Shown here: one piece after another, positions 6,172-12,801 of the stretch
Numbering within the stretch: position 1 is the first letter of the stretch
Layout: each line of letters begins with the position of its first letter
Assembly (NCBI GenBank): GCA_022425465.1
Contig: JAKMFK010000197.1
Location: 1-12,801, forward strand
Length of the DNA: 12,801 bases
DNA from: Bacteroidia bacterium
GTDB taxonomy: Bacteria; Bacteroidota; Bacteroidia; NS11-12g; UBA9320
Reading direction: 5' to 3'
Position numbers and translations under genes: made by a program
The notes under the pieces: model-generated
What the model was told of the DNA's origin: nothing
Database searches by the model: none
The model's input: the letters and a program-made list of their open reading frames with translations, nothing else

Positions 6172-8148
6172 CTACCAATTTATTAATTGTATGACCTTAT
6201 CCTTCAGTCTACTATTAGCCATAAAGTTGTGCTCTAAATTTTCATTAAACGGGATAGGTGTATCTAAACTACATACTCGTATTACAGGTGCATCTAAATA
6301 TGTAAAGCAATGTTCACCTATCCACGCTGCAATCTCACCACCTATACCCCCTTGTTCTGTGTCCTCATGGACAATAACCACTTTACCTGTTGCTTGTACT
6401 CCATTTTTAATGCATTCTTTGTCCCAGGGCACTAATGTGCGTAAATCAATTAAAGTAGCATTAATCCCCAAATCATTGATGACTTCTTGGCACCAATGAA
6501 CACCCAAACCATAGCTGATGAATGTAATGTCTTCACCTTTTAATAAGGTTTTCGCTTTACCAATCGCAATCGTATATTCCTGAACAGGAACCTCTTCTTT
6601 AATACTTCTGTATAACCCTTTATGCTCAAAAAAAAGAATCGGGTTAGGGTCTTCAAATGAGGCCAGTAATAACCCCTTTGCGTCTATTGGAGAACTTGGA
6701 TAAACTATCTTCAATCCTGGTATATGAAAAAACCAAGCTTCATTGCTCTGACTATGAAACGGTCCTGCCGCTGTTCCTCCACCGGTAGGCATTCTAATCA
6801 CAACATCGCTATGCTGTCCCCAGCGATAATGAGTTTTTGCTAAATTATTAGCTATTTGATTAAATCCACAACTAACAAAGTCGGCAAATTGCATTTCTAC
6901 CATTGCTTTTTTACCTCCGATAGTCAAACCCAATGCAGCTCCTAATGGTGCAGCTTCGCTAATGGGTGTATTTCTGACTCGACTCTCTCCAAACTCTTCT
7001 GCAAATCCCTCTGTAATTTTAAACACGCCACCGTATGTTCCAATATCTTGACCCATTAGTATCAAGTTATCATACTTTTTCATCGCTATTTTTAATGCAT
7101 CTTTGATAGCATCTATGAACCTAAATTCTTTCTTATCACCCGTAGGATTCATTACCATTTGGTGATGCTCTCTAAAAACATCATTTAACTCATTATGGGT
7201 ATTTATTTCAGTCGAATCAGTCAAGGTAAAAACTGAAACAGCATCCGAAATTTCATATGAAATTTGATTTCGGACTTTTTTAAGTTGACTGTCATCCAAA
7301 ATATTATCCCTAAGTAAATAATTCTCATACTTAAGAATTGGATCCCTTTCTCCCCACATTTCCATAAGTTCTCTAGGAACATATTTAGTTCCGCTTGCTT
7401 CCTCGTGTCCTCGCATTCTAAAGGTCTTGCATTCTAGTAAAAATGGTCGTGGGTTTTTTCTCAAATCTGCTGCTATTGCAGATACCTCATGAAATACTTC
7501 TAATACATTATTACCATCTATAATCTTACCTTCAATGCCATAGCCAATAGCCTTATCTGCAATATGCTCGCACCTAAATTGATCACGGCTAGGAGTACTT
7601 AACCCATAACCATTGTTTTCGATTAGGAAAATCACAGGCAAATCCCAAACAGCTGCCAAATTAATGGCTTCATGAAACTCCCCTTCACTAGTACCCCCAT
7701 CTCCACTGAAGGCTAAGCTTACTTTTTGTTTACCATCTAATTTATGTGCGAGTGATACCCCATCTGCAACACTTAACATCGATCCCAAATGGGAAATCAT
7801 TCCTACAATATGATGTTCAATTGACCCAAAATGAAAAGATCGATCACGCCCTTTTGTAAATCCATTACTTGAGCCTTTCCATTGTTCAAATAATTTTATT
7901 AATGGAATATTACGGGTTGTGAATACTCCCAAGTTTCGATGAAGTGGAAATATATATTCGTCTTCTTCAAGAGCTAATGTAGCTCCAACTGCAATGGCTT
8001 CTTGACCAATTCCACTAAACCATTTGGAAATTTGACCTTGTCTAAGAAGCTTAAGCATCTTTTCTTCAACCATCCTTGGTTTGACAAGAGCAGCATAAAT
8101 CTCATGATGTCTATCTCGGCTTAAACTCGTGAACTTATCAAAATCCAT
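6172..8148 (-). CDS. Fused E1 alpha/beta subunit of a 2-oxoacid (probably branched-chain) dehydrogenase
   Basis: Thiamine-diphosphate E1 component that decarboxylates a 2-oxoacid and passes the acyl group to the lipoyl E2, in the cytoplasm. Alpha and beta subunits, separate in most bacteria, are one chain of 658 residues from ATG 8148. The alpha half (about 1-330) holds the ThDP/Mg motif GDGGTSEGEF at about 149-158, ending in ENN near 177-179, and the loop MRGHEEASGTKYVP near 245-258. The beta half (about 345-658) starts FRFIDAIKDAL and has RVRNTPISEAA near 390-400, whose Glu is the likely cofactor-activating residue. Bacteroidota fused proteins of this type are usually annotated as 2-oxoisovalerate (branched-chain) dehydrogenase; pyruvate use cannot be excluded. 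E2 and E3 are not nearby. A GTG at 8154 would add two residues. Confidence 0.9.
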   Translation of the reverse strand: MDFDKFTSLSRDRHHEIYAALVKPRMVEEKMLKLLRQGQISKWFSGIGQEAIAVGATLALEEDEYIFPLHRNLGVFTTRNIPLIKLFEQWKGSSNGFTKGRDRSFHFGSIEHHIVGMISHLGSMLSVADGVSLAHKLDGKQKVSLAFSGDGGTSEGEFHEAINLAAVWDLPVIFLIENNGYGLSTPSRDQFRCEHIADKAIGYGIEGKIIDGNNVLEVFHEVSAIAADLRKNPRPFLLECKTFRMRGHEEASGTKYVPRELMEMWGERDPILKYENYLLRDNILDDSQLKKVRNQISYEISDAVSVFTLTDSTEINTHNELNDVFREHHQMVMNPTGDKKEFRFIDAIKDALKIAMKKYDNLILMGQDIGTYGGVFKITEGFAEEFGESRVRNTPISEAAPLGAALGLTIGGKKAMVEMQFADFVSCGFNQIANNLAKTHYRWGQHSDVVIRMPTGGGTAAGPFHSQSNEAWFFHIPGLKIVYPSSPIDAKGLLLASFEDPNPILFFEHKGLYRSIKEEVPVQEYTIAIGKAKTLLKGEDITFISYGLGVHWCQEVINDLGINATLIDLRTLVPWDKECIKNGVQATGKVVIVHEDTEQGGIGGEIAAWIGEHCFTYLDAPVIRVCSLDTPIPFNENLEHNFMANSRLKDKVIQLINW

Positions 8149-8153
8149 TTCCA

Positions 8154-8161
8154 CGAAATAA
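8154..8161 (-). promoter_or_regulatory. Weak -7-like element TTATTTCG upstream of the E1 gene
   Basis: The minus strand reads TTATTTCG, then TGGAA, then the ATG at 8148. Spacing is the same as in the thioesterase gene, but two fixed positions differ from TAnnTTTG. It lies in the 61-base divergent gap that must hold the promoters for both the E1 gene and pabA. Confidence 0.22.
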
Positions 8162-8197
8162 ATACAATAATTCTAAGTGTTGGTTTCTATTCATGCC

Positions 8198-8205
8198 TAT
8201 TTTTG
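8198..8205 (+). promoter_or_regulatory. Bacteroidota -7 element TATTTTTG upstream of pabA
   Basis: TATTTTTG matches TAnnTTTG exactly and ends four bases before the GTG start at 8210. A TTG at 8180-8182 could serve as -33, but the 15-base spacer is shorter than the usual 19 or so. It would drive the pabA-CBS-Omp85-nadK cluster with little or no leader. Confidence 0.45.
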
Positions 8206-8209
8206 TTTG

Positions 8210-8809
8210 GTGCTACTGTTATTGGATAATTACGACTCCTTTACCTACAACCTGTACGATTATTTTTTAAGATGTGGTGCTGAAGTAGAAGTAATCCGAA
8301 ATAATGAGATTGAACTAGACAACTTGAAACAAAAATACGAAGGGATTATCTTATCTCCTGGGCCAGGAAAACCGAAAGATGCTGGCAAGATGATGCAACT
8401 AATCGAACAGTACCATAATAAACTCCCAATTTTTGGTGTCTGTTTGGGAATGCAAGCTATCGGAGAGTTTTTTGGTGCAAATCTCATACAAGCAAACTAC
8501 CCCATGCACGGAAAAATGGACTTATTAAGTTTTGACCATACTCACTCGTTGTTTTCAAAAATCAAACCCCCACTTCAAGTTTGTCGTTACCACTCATTAA
8601 TATTAGATCAAATCCAAAGTACTCCACTAAAAATAATTGCTACATCAGCCCAAAAAGAACCAATGGCGATTGCTCACAAAAACCTACCTATTTGGGGAGT
8701 ACAGTTTCACCCAGAAGCCATACTAACTCCTCAAGGAATTCAATTAATTAATAATTGGCTATCTTGCATCAAGTCCAACAACAAAACAAAAGAGCACACG
8801 TTAAATTAA
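8210..8809 (+). CDS. pabA: Aminodeoxychorismate/anthranilate synthase glutamine amidotransferase subunit
   Basis: Class I glutamine amidotransferase, 199 residues. It releases ammonia from glutamine for a chorismate-using partner: PabB for folate, or TrpE for tryptophan. The N-terminus LLLLDNYDSFTYNL is the family signature. The oxyanion region SPGPGKPKDAG is near 49-59, the nucleophile is Cys78 in GVCLGMQ, RYHSL follows near 126-130, and the triad is completed by His167 and Glu169 in WGVQFHPEA. I place the start at GTG 8210, because upstream residues are not family-like and a -7 element lies at 8198-8205; TTG 8207 is also possible. No pabB or trpE is present here. In Bacteroidota trpG normally sits in a trp operon, which slightly favours PabA or a dual-use subunit. 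It is first in a cluster ending with nadK, six bases before the CBS gene. Confidence 0.85.
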   Translation: MLLLLDNYDSFTYNLYDYFLRCGAEVEVIRNNEIELDNLKQKYEGIILSPGPGKPKDAGKMMQLIEQYHNKLPIFGVCLGMQAIGEFFGANLIQANYPMHGKMDLLSFDHTHSLFSKIKPPLQVCRYHSLILDQIQSTPLKIIATSAQKEPMAIAHKNLPIWGVQFHPEAILTPQGIQLINNWLSCIKSNNKTKEHTLN

Positions 8810-8815
8810 AAACTA

Positions 8816-9466
8816 ATGATTGCAGCAAACAACACCAATATCATTCCTCCGATACATGAAAAAACATCGTCCAATGTTTGTGTAGAAATAATGATGGATG
8901 CTGAATGTTTCGAATTGCCCGTTCAAAAAGACAATCAACTTATTGGCTCTGTAACTCTTGATGATTGCGTTGCGACTAAAGATAAATCCATAAAAGATAT
9001 CATATCGCCAGGATTTCTTTGCATTCACCACCAAATGCACCTTTTTGACGTGCTTCAAGTATTTAAGTCATCACCAAAAAATGTTTGTGCTGTTCTAGAT
9101 CAAAATGGTGAGTGGATGGGTATTCTGACCAAAAATCAAATAATTGACTCACTTTCACAAACATTATCAATTGAGCAAAATGGGGCTATTCTCATCATTG
9201 AAATGTCCTCAGCTCAATACTCCACAAACGAACTCTCCAGAATAATAGAGGGAGAAGGGAGTAAAGTGTTAGGTTTATGGCTTCACAAAGACGACGATTC
9301 TGCTAGAATCAAAGTGACTGTAAAAATAAATACATCAAATGTTGAACGAATTATAAATGGGTTTGACCGTTTTGGTTATGATGTTATAGCATCATTTGGT
9401 GATGATGGCTACAAAGACAACATTAATCGCAAATTCCAATCATTAATGAAATACATTGACTTGTAG
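8816..9466 (+). CDS. CBS-domain protein with C-terminal ACT-like region
   Basis: Cytoplasmic protein of 216 residues with no catalytic motif. Two CBS motifs span about residues 12-130: ELPVQKDNQLIGSVTLDDC in the first and VCAVLDQNGEWMGILTKNQIID in the second. CBS pairs usually bind adenine nucleotides. Residues about 140-208 (AILIIEMSSAQYSTNELSRI onward, then ARIKVTVKINTSNVERIINGF) have the layout of an ACT-like ligand-binding fold, as in AcuB-type proteins. I recall CBS genes of this kind beside nadK in many Bacteroidota, which hints at sensing of adenylate or NAD(P) state; that is inference. It begins with ATG 8816, six bases after the pabA stop, with no -7 element of its own. Its last 11 bases overlap the next gene. 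Confidence 0.8.
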   Translation: MIAANNTNIIPPIHEKTSSNVCVEIMMDAECFELPVQKDNQLIGSVTLDDCVATKDKSIKDIISPGFLCIHHQMHLFDVLQVFKSSPKNVCAVLDQNGEWMGILTKNQIIDSLSQTLSIEQNGAILIIEMSSAQYSTNELSRIIEGEGSKVLGLWLHKDDDSARIKVTVKINTSNVERIINGFDRFGYDVIASFGDDGYKDNINRKFQSLMKYIDL

Positions 9467-10844
9467 AGTTTTTATTTTCATCATTTTGTCATTGATTTCT
9501 ATCGTGACATTAGCTTCTGACCCTCTTCCTATTCGCTCGATCCAAATTGAAGGTAATGAAAAGACTAAAGATTTTGTTATCAAAAGAGAATTGCTATTTG
9601 AAGAAGACTCGTTTTATCGCTATGACAAAGACTTTGAACGATTAATCAGTCTATCAAAATCAAGAATTACTAATCTGAATTTGTTTAATAAAGTAGATAT
9701 TGAAACTACTATAGATAGTTTAAATCACTACGAAGTATGTATCAAAATCGTTATTCGTGTTGTAGAAAAATGGTATCACTGGCCAATACCCTTTATAGAA
9801 TTTAGTGATCGTAATTTTAATGTCTGGGGAAATTTAAACTTCGATCCCAAGCGAACAAACTATGGTTTGTACGTTTTTAACTACAACCTATGGGGAAGAA
9901 ACCACACCCTAAAAACTAAACTTAAAACGGGTTACAATACCAAATTTGGTTTAGAATATCGGATACCGTTTCTATCACAAGAAAGCAACTGGGGTATTAA
10001 AGCACTAATGGATTACTCCTCGCAAAATGAATTGTGGTATGAAACAATCAACGATAGTTTGCAATTTTATAAAAATGATAAAAATGATCTTATTAAAAAT
10101 ACACAAGCTGCAATAGAAGTCAGTAAACGGCTAACTCCCTTCACCCATTTTTACCTCTCAACAAAATACCAATACGATCAAATTGACTCTTCTGTTCCAA
10201 CCAATGACTATCTCATAAATAATGCAAAACATCAAACTACATTCGCAATCCAATGTCGCGTTGAAATTGACAAAAGAAACAACCCCTTTTTCCCAACAGA
10301 AGGAAGCTTTATGAGTGTCGATATGACTGAATTATTATGGGCTAATCAAAGTCGAGCGTATAATTTTAGAATGGGATTAAAAATGCAAAAATTTACTAAA
10401 ATTTCCTCCAATGTTTATACTGCTTTGTCATGCTATACCCAATTGAATTCTAATAAAGAACCACCCTATTCGCAACGAAAAATACTGGGTTATCAAGAAA
10501 GTATTCGGGGATTTGAACATTATGTCATAGATGGTACGAGTGGGCTAAAAGGGAATGCCGCAATCCGAATTCATGCTTTGAACTCTAATCTATCTCTACC
10601 CTTTATCCCATTCAAAAATTACCAAGAACTTCCCTTAAATATGTATTGGGAAATATACTCTGATGCAGGTTATGTAAATTATAATTATTCCAACGAAACC
10701 AATCAATTGGTCAATGCTTTCCTTTACTCTGCTGGGCTGGGTTTAAATACCCTATTTTATAACGATCGAATTCTTAGATTAGAATATAGTTTGAACAGTT
10801 TAAAAGAACATGGTTTCTTTGTACACTTTAAAAAGGCCATTTGA
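9456..10844 (+). CDS. Omp85-family (BamA/TamA-like) outer-membrane protein with one POTRA domain
   Basis: Predicted outer-membrane beta-barrel of 462 residues. A hydrophobic signal peptide covers about residues 4-20, with likely cleavage near TLAS. One POTRA domain follows at about 25-107, opening IRSIQIEGNEKTKDFVI. The rest reads as alternating beta strands of a 16-strand barrel. The Omp85 loop-6 motif appears as SIRGFE at 349-354, and NNPFFPTEGS near 275-284 is another family feature. BamA has five POTRA domains and about 800 residues, so this is not the main BamA. Its cargo is unknown: protein insertion, secretion or lipid transfer are all possible. The TTG at 9456 is chosen because an in-frame stop (9447-9449) lies just upstream and the signal peptide starts at once. 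It overlaps the CBS gene by 11 bases, suggesting coupled translation. Confidence 0.82.
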   Translation: MTCRVFIFIILSLISIVTLASDPLPIRSIQIEGNEKTKDFVIKRELLFEEDSFYRYDKDFERLISLSKSRITNLNLFNKVDIETTIDSLNHYEVCIKIVIRVVEKWYHWPIPFIEFSDRNFNVWGNLNFDPKRTNYGLYVFNYNLWGRNHTLKTKLKTGYNTKFGLEYRIPFLSQESNWGIKALMDYSSQNELWYETINDSLQFYKNDKNDLIKNTQAAIEVSKRLTPFTHFYLSTKYQYDQIDSSVPTNDYLINNAKHQTTFAIQCRVEIDKRNNPFFPTEGSFMSVDMTELLWANQSRAYNFRMGLKMQKFTKISSNVYTALSCYTQLNSNKEPPYSQRKILGYQESIRGFEHYVIDGTSGLKGNAAIRIHALNSNLSLPFIPFKNYQELPLNMYWEIYSDAGYVNYNYSNETNQLVNAFLYSAGLGLNTLFYNDRILRLEYSLNSLKEHGFFVHFKKAI

Positions 10845-10845
10845 T

Positions 10846-11724
10846 ATGAAAGTAGTACTATACGGAAGAACCATAAAATACCCTAAATTTCCATTGTTTT
10901 TTGAACGTTTTGTTGCAGCACTGAATGCTAACGATATAACTTTTGAAACCACTTATTCGTATGGAGAGTTCTTAAAGAAAGAATATAATATTAACCATCC
11001 CACATGCAGTAATGAATCTCTATTAAGTAAGCATTTTGATTGTTTAATAAGTCTTGGTGGTGACGGTACTGCTCTTGACACTTTATCTCTTGTGAGAGAC
11101 AGTGGACTTCCTGTAATGAGTATCAATTTGGGTAGGCTTGGCTTTTTGGCTAATATAAAAATTGATGAAGTGGATAAGGCCATACATGCTCTTAAAAATG
11201 GGTTGACTACTATCGAAAAAAGAACCGTAATTCAGGTGGATTCTAATGTGGACGAAATCAATAATTTTCCGTATGCACTGAATGATTTTGTAATTCAAAA
11301 ACGGGATACATCAGCTATGATTACACTAAAGACTAACCTTAATAAATCCTTTTTAAATACCTATTGGGCTGATGGATTAATTGTTGCAACACCCACTGGA
11401 TCCTCAGGATATAGCCTGAGTTGTGGAGGCCCATTTATTTTTCCTGGGTCAAATTCCTTGGTTATCACTCCAATTGCAGCTCACAATTTAACTGTTAGGC
11501 CTGTTATCATTCCTGACCAATCCATATTAGAAATTGACACAAGCGGTCGCGGGAAAAACGTACTAATTACGTTGGATTCAAGATCATTTGTGGTGCCATC
11601 TAACACCAAGCTAACACTAAAACGTGCTTCATTTGAGTTTTCAATGATCCAACTTCAGGGGGTAAGCTATATGGATACCATAAGAAATAAATTGCTTTGG
11701 GGTGCAGACCGAAGAGATGAATAG
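10846..11724 (+). CDS. nadK: NAD kinase
   Basis: Phosphorylates NAD to NADP in the cytoplasm, the only known route to NADP. The protein has 292 residues, normal for the family. Residue order: MKVVLYGRTI start, the GGDGT motif at 71-75 with its catalytic Asp, NLGRLGFLA at 94-102, ALNDFVI at 144-150, the signature ADGLIVATPTGSSGYSLSCG at 176-194, and TPIAAHNLTVRP at 208-219. I chose ATG 10846 over the upstream in-frame codon at 10810, which lies inside the Omp85 gene, because the homologue-like sequence begins at MKVV. One base separates it from the preceding TGA stop, so it is probably translated from the same message as pabA, the CBS gene and the Omp85 gene. A plausible terminator hairpin lies about 37 bases after its stop. 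Confidence 0.95.
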   Translation: MKVVLYGRTIKYPKFPLFFERFVAALNANDITFETTYSYGEFLKKEYNINHPTCSNESLLSKHFDCLISLGGDGTALDTLSLVRDSGLPVMSINLGRLGFLANIKIDEVDKAIHALKNGLTTIEKRTVIQVDSNVDEINNFPYALNDFVIQKRDTSAMITLKTNLNKSFLNTYWADGLIVATPTGSSGYSLSCGGPFIFPGSNSLVITPIAAHNLTVRPVIIPDQSILEIDTSGRGKNVLITLDSRSFVVPSNTKLTLKRASFEFSMIQLQGVSYMDTIRNKLLWGADRRDE

Positions 11725-11761
11725 TCGTCTAAAATGTAACCTTCTGGTGTATTAATTCTTT

Positions 11762-11799
11762 ACCACAATTTACCATTTTCTAATTGGTGGTGTCATTAT
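11762..11799 (+). terminator. Possible terminator hairpin after nadK
   Basis: ACCACAATT (11762-11770) can pair with AATTGGTGGT (11782-11791) over 9 bp with one bulged G and an 11-base loop. The tail GTCATTATTTT is only moderately T-rich, so the call is tentative. Position fits the end of the nadK operon. Confidence 0.4.
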
Positions 11800-11862
11800 T
11801 TTGTACTCCGCTAAAATATTCGCAATAACTCTATATTTCATTTAAAATAAGTTTGCTGTTTT

Positions 11863-11902
11863 TATTCGTAATAGTAACCAAATTACATCGTTATTACGAA
11901 TA
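11863..11902. repeat. Perfect 11-bp inverted repeat
   Basis: TATTCGTAATA at 11863-11873 is the exact reverse complement of TATTACGAATA at 11892-11902, with an 18-base spacer. It ends four bases before the -7 element at 11907-11914 and covers the place where a -33 element would be. It could be an operator, a hairpin, or part of a recombination site. There is no T-tract after it, so it is not a simple terminator. Confidence 0.6.
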
Positions 11903-11906
11903 TTAA

Positions 11907-11914
11907 TAGTTTTG
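11907..11914 (+). promoter_or_regulatory. Candidate -7 element TAGTTTTG for the accessory gene
   Basis: TAGTTTTG matches TAnnTTTG exactly. It lies 46 bases before the GTG at 11961, giving an ordinary leader. A 10-base palindrome TTATGCATAA follows at 11927-11936. No -33 TTTG is visible, because the inverted repeat fills that space. Confidence 0.35.
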
Positions 11915-11960
11915 TTTATACCAATGTTATGCATAATTTAAAAGAAGCGAAAGCCATCAA

Positions 11961-12254
11961 GTGAACATTTGTGACATCAACATAGAAGTATTTAGGAATT
12001 GGACTCTACTCGTTTTAGCGACCATTGGAGCTATTATATCAATAAGAAGTTTTATTAACTCGATTAGTCAACGTAAGATTGACAATACATACAAAACCAT
12101 TGACTTTCTCCGAACTCATATCCAATCTGAACAAATACAAACTTTCATTACACTTTTTCACGCTAACAATGAGTTGAGCGGTGTTAAATTTAATGAGTTT
12201 AGATTTGATAATGGGCATTCAGACACTATTGAGACAATGTTTATGTCGATATAA
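11961..12254 (+). CDS. Unrecognised single-span membrane protein, possibly 5' half of a frameshifted gene
   Basis: I do not recognise this gene with confidence. The product is 97 residues from GTG 11961. One hydrophobic segment lies at about residues 14-27, followed by the basic stretch SINSISQRK-like turn and a soluble part rich in Lys, Thr and Asn (KIDNTYKTIDFLRTHI). The layout recalls small DUF4760-type proteins with one membrane segment and a cytosolic helix region, which are usually longer; this is a weak likeness. The frame stops at TAA 12252-12254, while another frame, shifted by +1, is open across the stop and runs to 12522. The gene stands alone between nadK and hppD, both core genes. 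A candidate promoter and an inverted repeat lie upstream. Confidence 0.45.
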   Translation: MNICDINIEVFRNWTLLVLATIGAIISIRSFINSISQRKIDNTYKTIDFLRTHIQSEQIQTFITLFHANNELSGVKFNEFRFDNGHSDTIETMFMSI

Positions 12255-12522
12255 AGCAGCAAAACTTCTTGGAATTGAATATTTATCCACCAAGCTAAAT
12301 ATTAATTCGATAAAGGTCGTAATGGAGTCTAATCTTCCTGTTAAAGACTTGAGTAGAATGCTAACAGATAGAGATTCAGGTGATTTTATCGCTAAACCAT
12401 TTGCCGTGTACTTTATCGCATTTGAGATTAATGACAATTTTCTCATCACAATTGGCATTCGTTCGGATGGTAAGATTAATGAGCACTATCGCTTTGACAA
12501 AAATGACTTTTTACCATTTTAA
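12195..12522 (+). CDS. Unrecognised reading frame, possible 3' half of the preceding gene
   Basis: This frame overlaps the end of the 11961-12254 frame by about 60 bases and continues to TAA 12520-12522. The start is uncertain: ATG 12195 or ATG 12211 are possible, both inside the upstream frame, and neither has a visible promoter or ribosome site. The part after the overlap has protein-like content, for example KAAKLLGIEYLSTKLN and later FAVYFIAFEINDNFLITIG, then ends DFLPF. I find no known motif. Either a base change in length joined two frames of one ancestral gene, or this is a separate small gene, or a deletion fused two unrelated pieces. The first reading would give a protein of about 185 residues. 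I cannot separate these by eye. Confidence 0.35.
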
Positions 12523-12592
12523 CAATAAAACCTACACACAATGTCCTTCGGAAAACTACGTATAGCCAAACCGACTTCTATACCCAAAACAC

Positions 12593-12801
<209 letters not shown>

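Noticed and set aside
6191..6499. Plus-strand frame of 102 codons inside the E1 gene
   Set aside because: Opposite the conserved beta half of E1; no motif and no start context.
8177..8209. N-terminal extension of the amidotransferase from GTG 8177
   Set aside because: The extra residues do not look like the family N-terminus, and the -7 element at 8198-8205 lies inside this stretch.
10810..10845. Earlier NAD kinase start overlapping the Omp85 gene
   Set aside because: The family-like N-terminus begins at MKVV (10846), and the extra 12 residues are simply Omp85 codons read in another frame.
12380..12565. Overlapping 61-codon frame at the end of the accessory locus
   Set aside because: It overlaps the 12195-12522 frame, has no start signal and shows no protein-like pattern.
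12560..12583. GTATAG/CTATAC hairpin between the accessory locus and hppD
   Set aside because: Only 6 bp with a 12-base loop and no clear T-tract on either strand, too weak to call a terminator.

Overview
The window looks like chromosomal DNA from a Bacteroidota bacterium, probably of the Flavobacteriales type. The DNA is AT-rich. A TonB-like protein carries the MPEFPGG motif common in this phylum, and the E1 alpha and beta subunits of a 2-oxoacid dehydrogenase are fused in one chain, as is usual there. A CBS-domain gene lies near nadK, and several starts have a TAnnTTTG -7 element just upstream. I assign no genus.

Bases 1-4010 read rightward: the 3' part of gltD (glutamate synthase small subunit) with a good intrinsic terminator, then comM (AAA+ ATPase linked to DNA uptake), a YciA-type acyl-CoA thioesterase and a short TonB-like protein. 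Bases 4020-8148 read leftward: the fused E1 gene, then feoA and feoB (ferrous iron uptake). The tonB-like gene and feoB converge with 9 bases between stops. A 61-base divergent gap separates the E1 gene from the next rightward block.

Bases 8210-11724 form a tight rightward cluster: a pabA/trpG-type glutamine amidotransferase, a CBS plus ACT-like protein, a single-POTRA Omp85-family outer-membrane protein and NAD kinase. Gaps are 6 bases, an 11-base overlap and 1 base. Bases 11725-12592 are the least ordinary part. They hold a perfect 11-bp inverted repeat next to a candidate promoter, and two overlapping unrecognised reading frames that may be one frameshifted gene. The window ends inside hppD (4-hydroxyphenylpyruvate dioxygenase), read leftward and cut at its 5' side.

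Most of the window is core metabolism: nitrogen assimilation, branched-chain keto acid and tyrosine breakdown, folate or tryptophan precursors, NADP supply, and Fe(II) uptake. I see no clear new multi-gene system. The best candidates for a second look are the Omp85 gene in the pabA-nadK cluster, the accessory locus between nadK and hppD, the short FeoB, and the -7 elements that sit almost on start codons, which suggest leaderless transcripts.
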